From positions 1 through 10,345 of the forward strand of contig JAKLHH010000167.1 of the NCBI GenBank assembly GCA_022710245.1: a stretch of 10,345 bases of DNA. The letters run 5' to 3'. The notes under the pieces are model-generated. The model saw only the letters and a list, made by a program, of their open reading frames with translations. It had not been told where the DNA came from and did no database searches. The stretch's first letter is position 1. Each line of letters starts with the position of its first letter. The position numbers and the translations under genes were made by a program. Source of the stretch: Myxococcota bacterium. GTDB taxonomy: Bacteria; Myxococcota; Polyangia; GCA-2747355; JAKLHH01. Below, in pieces: positions 5,339 through 10,345 of the stretch.

Positions 5339-7456
5339 ATGGCCAACAGCATCTTTGTGACGGCAACGCAGCGAGGGAGCGGCAAGAGCACGGTCGCGCT
5401 CGGTCTGATCAACGTCCTCGAGCAGACGCTCGGCCGGGTCGGCTACTTCAAGCCCATCGGCCTGCCCAACGAGACCGGCGTCGACCCCGACGTGCAGCTG
5501 ATGAAGGACGCGCTCGGCCTGGAGTTCACCATCGAGGAGATGGCTCCGGTCACCATGGACCAGGTCACCGAGGCGCTCGGCAACGGCAAGTACGATCAGC
5601 TCCTCGACCGCATCATCGAGGCCTACCAGAAGCTCGCCGACCGCTGCGACTTCGTGGTCTGCGAGGGGACCGACTACTTCGGCGCCATGGCCTCCTTCGA
5701 GTTCAACATCAACGCCGACCTCTCCAAGAACCTCGGCGCCCCCATCCTGCTGGTGACCAACGCCGCGACCTGCGGCGGCCACCCGGGGATCGGCTGCGAC
5801 ACCATGCTGAAGAACATCCACATGGTGAAGGAGAGCTTCGACGAGCGCGCCTGCGACTTCTTCGGCGTCATCATCAACCGCGCCGACCCCAAGCTGCTGA
5901 AGGAGGTCCACACGCTGGCCGTCGAGGCGCTCGCCAGCCACAAGGTCCGCGTCCTCGGCACCCTCCCCGCCGCCGACCTCCTCGAGAAGCCGCGCCTGGA
6001 GGAGATCGCCGCCGACCTCGGGGCCAGCATCGTCAGCGGGCAGGAGCGCCTGAACGTGATCGCGCAGGAGGTGATCGTCGCGGCGATGGGCCTCGAGAAC
6101 GTCCTCAAGCGCCTCACCCGAGGCGCGCTGGTGGTCGCCGCCGGCGATCGCGAGGACGTGCTCCTCGGCATGGCCGCCGCCTACGTCTCGCCGTCGCTGC
6201 CGAACCCCTCGGGCGTGGTGATGACCGGGGGCATGCAGCCGCGCGATAACGTGAAGAAGCTGATCCTCGACCTCACCGGCGGCCAGATGCCGGTGCTGAG
6301 CGTGCACGGGGACACCTACGAGACCGCCATCCGCATCAATGAGGTGAAGCCCCGCCTGACCGCGCACCAGCGGATGCGCACCGAGGTGGTCAAGGGGCTG
6401 GTCGAGCGCCACGTGGACGTGGAGCCGCTCGCCACCCGCGCCGTCGTCGGCTCGAGCTCGACGCGGATGACGCCGAAGCAGTTCCTCCACCGCATCATGG
6501 ACCTGGCGCGCAAGAACCAGCGCCACATCGTGCTCCCGGAGGGCGAGGAGGAGCGCATCCTGCGCGCCGCCAGCGTGCTCCTCGAGCGCAACACCGTGGA
6601 GATCACGCTGCTCGGCAACGAGCCGAACATCCGCAAGAAGGCGAGCCACCTCGGCCTCAACCTCGAGGCCGCGCACATCATCGACCCGACGAGTGACAAG
6701 CTGCGCGAGGCCTACGCCAAGCGCTACATGGAGCTCCGCGCCAAGAAGTGCCCGACCTGGGAGGCCGCCTACGACCTGATGGCCGACGCCTCGTACTTCG
6801 GGACCATGATGGTGCAGGAGGGCCACGCCCACGGCATGGTCTCCGGCTCCATCCACACCACCGCGCACACGCTGCGGCCGGCCCTGGAGTTCGTCAAGAC
6901 GATGGAGGGCGTCAAGATCGCCTCCTCCATCTTCTTCATGTGCCTGCCCGACACCGTCCTCGTCTATGGCGACTGCGCGGTGAACCCGAACCCGACCGCC
7001 GAGGAGCTCGCCGACATCGCCATCGCCAGCGCCGAGACCGCGCGCGCCTTCGACATCGAGCCCGCCGTCGCCATGCTCTCCTACTCGACCGGCGACTCCG
7101 GCAAGGGCTCCGACGTGGAGAAGGTCCGCGAGGCGACCCGGCTGGTCAAGGAGCGCAAGCCCGACCTCGCCGTCGAGGGGCCGATCCAGTACGACGCCGC
7201 CGTCGACCCCGAGGTGGCGCGGACCAAGCTGCCGGGCAGCAAGGTCGCTGGCGTGGCGACCGTCTTCATCTTCCCCGACCTCAACACGGGCAACGTCGCC
7301 TACAAGGCGGTGCAGCGCTCGGCGCGCGCCATCGCGGTGGGGCCGGTCATGCAGGGGCTGCGCAAGCCGGTGAACGACCTCAGCCGCGGCTGCACCATCC
7401 CTGACATCGTCAACACGGTGGCGATCACCGCCATCCAGGCCCAGAGGAGCGCGTAG
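5339..7456 (+). CDS. pta: Phosphate acetyltransferase, long three-domain type
   Basis: The enzyme makes acetyl phosphate and CoA from acetyl-CoA and phosphate, reversibly, in the cytoplasm. At 705 residues it is close to the 714-residue E. coli form. Residues 1 to about 220 are the dethiobiotin-synthetase-like P-loop domain, with RGSGKST at 12-18. A DRTGG-type middle domain covers about 235-345 (VVAAGDREDVLLGMAAAY, VVMTGGMQPRD). The catalytic PTA/PTB domain runs from about 378 to the end: ARKNQRHIVLPEGEEERILR, HGMVSGSIHTTAHTLRPAL, LVYGDCAVNPNPTAEELADI, GPIQYDAAVDPEV near 612-624 and VFIFPDLNTGNVAYK. All of these blocks are intact. The ATG has GGAGAG at 5327-5332, 6 bases upstream. The TAG stop lies 3 bases before ackA, so translation is probably coupled. 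The N-terminal domains are linked to allosteric control and oligomer stability in characterised long Pta enzymes. Confidence 0.97.
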   Translation: MANSIFVTATQRGSGKSTVALGLINVLEQTLGRVGYFKPIGLPNETGVDPDVQLMKDALGLEFTIEEMAPVTMDQVTEALGNGKYDQLLDRIIEAYQKLADRCDFVVCEGTDYFGAMASFEFNINADLSKNLGAPILLVTNAATCGGHPGIGCDTMLKNIHMVKESFDERACDFFGVIINRADPKLLKEVHTLAVEALASHKVRVLGTLPAADLLEKPRLEEIAADLGASIVSGQERLNVIAQEVIVAAMGLENVLKRLTRGALVVAAGDREDVLLGMAAAYVSPSLPNPSGVVMTGGMQPRDNVKKLILDLTGGQMPVLSVHGDTYETAIRINEVKPRLTAHQRMRTEVVKGLVERHVDVEPLATRAVVGSSSTRMTPKQFLHRIMDLARKNQRHIVLPEGEEERILRAASVLLERNTVEITLLGNEPNIRKKASHLGLNLEAAHIIDPTSDKLREAYAKRYMELRAKKCPTWEAAYDLMADASYFGTMMVQEGHAHGMVSGSIHTTAHTLRPALEFVKTMEGVKIASSIFFMCLPDTVLVYGDCAVNPNPTAEELADIAIASAETARAFDIEPAVAMLSYSTGDSGKGSDVEKVREATRLVKERKPDLAVEGPIQYDAAVDPEVARTKLPGSKVAGVATVFIFPDLNTGNVAYKAVQRSARAIAVGPVMQGLRKPVNDLSRGCTIPDIVNTVAITAIQAQRSA

Positions 7457-7459
7457 GTC

Positions 7460-8674
7460 ATGTCGTCGATGAAGATCCTCGTCATCAACAGCGGCAGCTC
7501 GTCGATCAAGTTCGAGCTCTACCAGATGCCGGAGAAGCAGGCGCAGGCGAAGGGCCTGCTGCAGCGGATCGGTGAGGGCTCGAGCGAGCTGAAGTACAAG
7601 ATCAACGGCGTCGAGAGCGTCATCAGCAAGCCGGTGAAGGACCACGCCGAGGGCCTGAAGATGATCGTCGCCGCCCTCACCGACCAGGCCAAGGGCGGGC
7701 TCAAGGACATCTCCGAGATCGGCGCCGTCGGCCACCGCGTCGTGCACGGCGGCGAGGCCTTCGCCGCCACAGCGCTGATCGACGACCAGGTGGTGCGCGC
7801 GCTCGAGGACCACATCGAGCTCGCGCCGCTGCACAACCCGCCCAACCTGCTCGGCATCCAGGTCGCCCGCGAGGTGATGCCGAAGGTGCCGCAGGTGGCG
7901 GTCTTCGACACCTCCTTCCACCAGACCATCCCGGAGCACGCCTACCTCTACGCGGTGCCCTACGAGCTCTACAAGGAGCACCGCGTGCGGCGCTACGGCT
8001 TCCACGGCACCTCGCACCGCTTCGTGGCGGCGCGGGCGGCGGCGATGCTGAACAAGCCCGCCTCCGAGGCGAACCTGATCACCTGCCACCTCGGCAACGG
8101 CTGCTCGATGACCGCCATCCGGGGCGGCAAGTCGGTCGACACCTCGATGGGCCTCACCCCGCTCGAGGGGCTGGTGATGGGCACGCGCAGCGGTGACGTC
8201 GACCCGGCGCTCGTCGCCTACCTGGAGCGCGTGCGCAAGCTGAAGGTCTCCGAGATCGACAGCCTGCTGAACAAGAAGAGCGGGCTCCTCGGGCTCTCCG
8301 GCAGCAGCAACGACGTGCGCAGCGTGCTCAAGGCCGAGGCCGAGGGCGACAAGCGCGCGGCGCTGGCGATGAGCATCTACTGCTACCGGATCAAGAAGTA
8401 CATCGGCTCCTACACCGCGGCGCTCGGCAAGGTCCACGCGGTGGTCTTCACCGCGGGCGTCGGCGAGAACTCGGCGACGGTGCGCGCGCGCGTGATGGAG
8501 GGGATGGAGCCGCTCGGCTACCACCTCGACAGGGCGAAGAACGACCAGGCGGTGGGCAAGGAGCTCGACGTGGCGACGGCCGACTCGCCGATCCGCATCC
8601 TCGCGGTGCCGACCAACGAGGAGCTGCTGATCGCGCAGGACACCTACGAGATCGCGTCGAAGATCAAGAAGTAG
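7460..8674 (+). CDS. ackA: Acetate kinase
   Basis: The enzyme converts acetyl phosphate and ADP to acetate and ATP, reversibly, and completes the acetate pathway with Pta. The 404-residue length is usual for the family. Family motifs appear in order: ILVINSGSSSIKFELY (6-21), GHRVVHGGEAF (91-101, substrate-binding Arg), VFDTSFHQTIPEHAYLYAVP (148-167, with catalytic-type Asp 150), RRYGFHGTSHRF, HLGNGCS, DTSMGLTPLEGLVMGTRSGD (with Arg 243), KKSGLLGLSGSSNDVR, FTAGVGENS and TNEE (with Glu 387). GAGGAG at 7444-7449 is about 10 bases before ATG 7460. A second in-frame ATG at 7469 would also give the conserved N-terminus (MKILVINSGS) but is further from the ribosome binding site. The gene starts 3 bases after pta. 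The downstream gap to the convergent response regulator has no obvious terminator. Confidence 0.97.
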   Translation: MSSMKILVINSGSSSIKFELYQMPEKQAQAKGLLQRIGEGSSELKYKINGVESVISKPVKDHAEGLKMIVAALTDQAKGGLKDISEIGAVGHRVVHGGEAFAATALIDDQVVRALEDHIELAPLHNPPNLLGIQVAREVMPKVPQVAVFDTSFHQTIPEHAYLYAVPYELYKEHRVRRYGFHGTSHRFVAARAAAMLNKPASEANLITCHLGNGCSMTAIRGGKSVDTSMGLTPLEGLVMGTRSGDVDPALVAYLERVRKLKVSEIDSLLNKKSGLLGLSGSSNDVRSVLKAEAEGDKRAALAMSIYCYRIKKYIGSYTAALGKVHAVVFTAGVGENSATVRARVMEGMEPLGYHLDRAKNDQAVGKELDVATADSPIRILAVPTNEELLIAQDTYEIASKIKK

Positions 8675-8721
8675 CCCCGCCCTCTCCCGCGCCTCTGACC
8701 GCTGACAGCCTCGTCACTCCC

Positions 8722-8742
8722 CGATCGCTGGTCGATCGCTGG
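8722..8742 (+). repeat. Tandem 11-base repeat in the ackA / response regulator gap
   Basis: CGATCGCTGG occurs at 8722-8731 and again at 8733-8742, a head-to-tail repeat with period 11, close to one DNA helical turn. It lies between the converging ends of ackA and the response regulator gene. The same 147-base gap also holds two small hairpins, AATC-AGCA-GATT (8754-8765) and CGGTC-GTT-GACCG (8804-8816). The latter is 5 bases past the response regulator stop. None has a T-run, and no gene is seen here. Confidence 0.7.
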
Positions 8743-8821
8743 ACGCACACTCTAATCAGCAGATTGAGGCGGCGCGTGCGGGCTGTGCGGTGGCAGGAGC
8801 CGCCGGTCGTTGACCGCTCAT

Positions 8822-9205
8822 CTACGAGTGCGCGATCGCCCGATACAGCCGCTCGAAGTGGATCGGCTTGGTGAGGTACTCGTCGAAGCCCGCCTGCTGC
8901 GCTCGCTCGCGGTCCTGCTGGGCGGCGTAGCCGCTCACCGCGATCAGCCGGGTGGTGGCGCGAGCGCCCTCCGCGCGGATGCGGCGCGCGACCTCGCAGC
9001 CATCGAGGTCCGGCAGATCGAGGTCGATCAGCGCGAGGTCGGGGTGGTGCGCGTGCGCGAGCCGCACCGCCGAGGAGCCGTCGCCGCAGCTGATCACGCC
9101 GTGCCCGTGCTGCTCGAGGATCAGCGCGATGGTCTCGCGCAGATCCGGGTCGTCCTCGACGACGAGGATGCTCCGACCCGTCTGCTGGCCCCGCGGCTTC
9201 ACCAT
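8822..9205 (-). CDS. Single-domain CheY-like response regulator
   Basis: A 127-residue stand-alone receiver protein with no output domain. The fold's key residues are present: acidic pocket Glu 17, Asp 18 and Asp 19 in ILVVEDDPDL, phospho-acceptor Asp 61 in PDLALIDLDLPDLDG, switch Ser 91 in LIAVSGYA and Lys 113 in YLTKPI. The sequence style (LDGCEVARRIR, VSGYA, AGFDEYLTKPI) resembles receivers attached to hybrid histidine kinases, so it likely works in a phosphorelay or by binding a partner. No kinase is in the window, making it an orphan here. ATG 9205-9203 was chosen because GGAGG (9221-9217) precedes it and the receiver domain starts just after. The frame stays open to an ATG at 9310, but that extension is low-complexity Ser/Pro/Arg sequence spanning the ribosome binding site. 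An unbroken run of eight G lies between GGA and the start codon. The gene converges on ackA. Confidence 0.92.
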   Translation of the reverse strand: MVKPRGQQTGRSILVVEDDPDLRETIALILEQHGHGVISCGDGSSAVRLAHAHHPDLALIDLDLPDLDGCEVARRIRAEGARATTRLIAVSGYAAQQDRERAQQAGFDEYLTKPIHFERLYRAIAHS

Positions 9206-9221
9206 GGGTTCCCCCCCCTCC
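9206..9221 (-). promoter_or_regulatory. Ribosome binding site of the response regulator with an eight-G run
   Basis: On the minus strand the sequence is GGAGGGGGGGGAACCC followed by ATG. GGAGG at 9221-9217 is the ribosome binding site, about 11 bases from the ATG. The G run of eight (9218-9211) makes that spacing dependent on the run's length. Confidence 0.7.
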
Positions 9222-9343
9222 AGCCTGCCGGTCTCCGCCTTTCTTAGTCTGGTCGATGGCGAGGGCGACGGCGAGGGTTTCCGCACCGGGCTCGCGGGCG
9301 AGGTGTGCATCGCTGCTCTTCGAGTCGCGACGATCCAGGCGAC

Positions 9344-9380
9344 TACCCGGGGGGCCGTCTGGCGCCCGCCGCCCGGGGTA
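9344..9380 (+). repeat. Inverted repeat with two CCCGGG cores, upstream of the sigma-54 promoter
   Basis: TACCCGGG (9344-9351) is the reverse complement of CCCGGGGTA (9372-9380) apart from one bulged G. Each arm contains the palindrome CCCGGG, and their centres are 26 bases apart. Inside, GGGC (9352-9355) can pair with GCCC (9364-9367). The element is centred about 100 bases before the predicted sigma-54 start site, a usual distance for an activator site. That role is inferred; it could equally be a structure in a long 5' leader of the divergent response regulator gene. Confidence 0.5.
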
Positions 9381-9437
9381 CACCGCGGAAGAGGCGAGCG
9401 TCGTGGCGCCTGGCCGGGCGATGCGGTCGCTCGTGTG

Positions 9438-9453
9438 CGGCACTGTTCTTGCC
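9438..9453 (+). promoter_or_regulatory. Sigma-54-type -24/-12 promoter for the P-domain lipoprotein
   Basis: CGGCACTGTTCTTGCC fits the sigma-54 consensus TGGCAC-N5-TTGC: GGCAC with the -24 GG at 9439-9440, and TTGC with the -12 GC at 9451-9452, exactly 12 bases apart. The mismatches are C for T before the GG and T for G after the CAC. The predicted start near 9464 gives a leader of about 26 bases containing GGAAGG (9478-9483), 6 bases before ATG 9490. Such promoters need an enhancer-binding activator, a protein class abundant in myxobacteria. Confidence 0.65.
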
Positions 9454-9489
9454 TGGCCCGCCCTCAGGCCACCTGACGGAAGGCACCCC

Positions 9490-10161
9490 ATGAGATCCAG
9501 CCCGGCACGCATCCTCTTCACCCTGCTCACCACCCTCGCCGCCGGTTGCGGAGGAATGGACGGCGACGACCCTGCATCCAGCACCCGGCAGGCTCAGGCG
9601 AGCCACCTCGCCAGCAGCAGCCCGATCCCGATCCCTGACAACAACGCGACAGGGATCGCGAGCACCCTCAAGATGAGCTCGGCCAACCAGTACATCACGC
9701 GAGTCGCGGTGAAGATCGAGCACCCTTATCGGGGCGACCTGCAGGTCGAGCTGACCGCCCCCGACGGCGAGGCGGTGGTCCTGCGGGAGCGGACCCTGTG
9801 GAACAAGCTCGACAGCCGGGAGGACCTGGTCATCGATCGCGATGTCTGGCGGGAGCTCGCGGCTGCGCGTCAGCAGGGCACCTGGAGGCTCCACGTCTCC
9901 GACCTCGGCAAGGGCGACATGGGCACCCTCCGCTCGTGGAGCCTCGAGTTCGAGCCGGTGGTCGGCGGCGATCCCTCGGGGATCGACGAGCCTCCCGCGA
10001 CGGACCCGGACGACCCGGACAGCGGCGCCTCGGTGCAGCCCTGCCACGGCGTCTGCAGCTACGGCGCGACCTGCAGCGACTACTGCCCGAGCGGCGCGAC
10101 CTGCGTCGGCACCTACCGGGGTGGCGTGCTGGTCTGGACGATCACCGGTTGCGGCGCCTGA
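9490..10161 (+). CDS. Lipoprotein with proprotein-convertase P domain and Cys-rich tail
   Basis: This 223-residue protein starts at ATG 9490, supported by GGAAGG 6 bases upstream. Residues 1-20 are a lipoprotein signal peptide with lipobox LAAGC and Cys 20, followed by a short Asp/Ser linker. Residues 45-157 match the P domain, the jelly-roll domain that normally follows subtilisin/kexin proteases: IPIPDNNATGIASTL, ITRVAVKIEHPYRGDLQVEL, TAPDGEAVVL, GTWRLHVSDLGKGDMGTL and SWSLEFEP. A Pro/Asp linker (about 160-182) leads to a six-Cys tail (Cys 185, 189, 195, 199, 205, 221) with a duplicated GATC element, probably disulfide-bonded. No protease domain is present, so the protein is not itself a peptidase. 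It may be a surface binding protein or a partner of a separate protease. An in-frame extension back to 9256 looks non-coding and would span the promoter. P-domain assignment is strong; function is unknown. Confidence 0.88.
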   Translation: MRSSPARILFTLLTTLAAGCGGMDGDDPASSTRQAQASHLASSSPIPIPDNNATGIASTLKMSSANQYITRVAVKIEHPYRGDLQVELTAPDGEAVVLRERTLWNKLDSREDLVIDRDVWRELAAARQQGTWRLHVSDLGKGDMGTLRSWSLEFEPVVGGDPSGIDEPPATDPDDPDSGASVQPCHGVCSYGATCSDYCPSGATCVGTYRGGVLVWTITGCGA

Positions 10162-10236
10162 GCACCACGCTTTCCGGAGCGGGCCGCTCGCCTCGCGCCG
10201 CGAGCAGCGCGCGGGCGCGCGACGAGCTCCAGGAGT

Positions 10237-10266
10237 TTGTCAGCGCGCCCCCGGGTCCCGTAATAT
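10237..10266 (+). promoter_or_regulatory. Sigma-70-type promoter at the right edge, leaderless start
   Basis: TTGTCA (10237-10242) matches the -35 consensus in 5 of 6 positions. TAATAT (10261-10266) lies 18 bases on and matches the -10 consensus in 4 of 6, in an otherwise nearly AT-free stretch. A transcription start 7-8 bases after the -10 would fall at 10273-10274, the first base of the GTG of the next gene. Upstream, GCTCGC/GCGAGC (10186-10191, 10200-10205) may be a weak hairpin at the end of the lipoprotein transcript. Confidence 0.6.
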
Positions 10267-10273
10267 CGGCTCC

Positions 10274-10345
10274 GTGACAAGAACCACCGCCCTCGCGCTC
10301 CTCGCCACGCTGCTCCTGCCGCTCGCGCCGGGGCCGCTCTCCGCT
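10274..10345 (+). CDS. Start of a secreted protein, cut by the window end
   Basis: From GTG 10274 the frame runs open for 24 codons to the edge: MTRTTALALLATLLLPLAPG then PLSA. This is a textbook export signal: Arg 3, a Leu/Ala hydrophobic core and a Pro/Gly turn, with likely signal peptidase I cleavage after or near the final Ala. No lipobox Cys is seen within the visible part. There is no ribosome binding site in front of the GTG, but a promoter is placed so that the transcript would begin at the start codon. The mature protein, and so its function, lies outside the window. Confidence 0.65.
   Translation, partial: MTRTTALALLATLLLPLAPGPLSA

Noticed and set aside
5104..6249. Plus-strand 381-codon frame overlapping the start of pta
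   Set aside because: It is Arg/Pro rich, out of frame with pta, and has no domain; pta is certain over most of this stretch.
5279..8524. A 1081-codon open frame on the minus strand opposite pta-ackA
   Set aside because: Its composition is the typical antisense shadow of a GC-rich operon (His/Asp/Val/Gly/Arg rich). pta and ackA are certain on the other strand, and no ribosome binding site or domain supports the long frame.
9206..9310. 35-residue N-terminal extension of the response regulator
   Set aside because: The extra sequence is Ser/Pro/Arg low complexity and includes the GGAGG ribosome binding site of the ATG at 9205, and receiver domains begin right after that ATG.
9256..9489. 78-residue N-terminal extension of the P-domain lipoprotein
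   Set aside because: It is Arg/Ala rich with no domain, contains the sigma-54 promoter, and would bury a clear lipoprotein signal peptide.
1..10345. CRISPR arrays, tRNA or rRNA genes, insertion sequences, toxin-antitoxin or phage genes
   Set aside because: Both strands were read for evenly spaced repeats, tRNA cloverleaf signatures, transposase motifs and terminal repeats. None was found beyond the short repeats listed.

Overview
The window is very GC-rich DNA with a coding style typical of a myxobacterium (Myxococcota, formerly Deltaproteobacteria). The pointers are a Myxococcus-type cysteine-rich repeat in a lamin-tail-domain lipoprotein, a WG.../VGxxGTILRxDGxxW propeller protein, several predicted lipoproteins with little else in common, an orphan receiver protein and a good sigma-54-type promoter. 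Genus cannot be told from the sequence alone.

Layout, left to right. (1) 2-388 (+): C-terminal end of a beta-propeller-like repeat protein. (2) 405-1109 (-): a C39-like papain-fold cysteine peptidase lipoprotein, convergent with the first gene. (3) 1108-2385 (+): a secreted lipoprotein with a myxobacterial Cys-rich repeat and a lamin-tail domain. Its start codon overlaps that of the peptidase on the other strand, and a palindromic AGTATACT between the two looks like a shared -10 element. (4) 2538-5006 (+): a GH57-family glycoside hydrolase with a DUF3536-type C-terminal half. (5) 5007-5338: a 332-base non-coding stretch full of inverted repeats. (6) 5339-7456 and 7460-8674 (+): phosphate acetyltransferase (pta) and acetate kinase (ackA), a tightly coupled operon for acetyl-CoA <-> acetyl phosphate <-> acetate + ATP. 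(7) 8822-9205 (-): a single-domain CheY-like response regulator, convergent with ackA. (8) 9490-10161 (+): a lipoprotein made of a proprotein-convertase-type P domain and a Cys-rich tail, preceded by a sigma-54-like -24/-12 promoter. (9) 10274 to the window end (+): the start of a secreted protein whose GTG sits at the predicted transcription start of a good -35/-10 promoter.

How it fits together. pta-ackA is the metabolic core, and the GH57 enzyme next to it may supply sugar from storage glucan, though only proximity supports that link. The remaining genes mostly encode envelope or exported proteins with protein-binding or peptidase folds. No known defence, mobile-element, CRISPR or biosynthetic system was found. 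The least explained signals are in non-coding DNA: the structured region ahead of pta, the shared divergent promoter, two apparently leaderless starts, and the sigma-54 site with a nearby inverted repeat.
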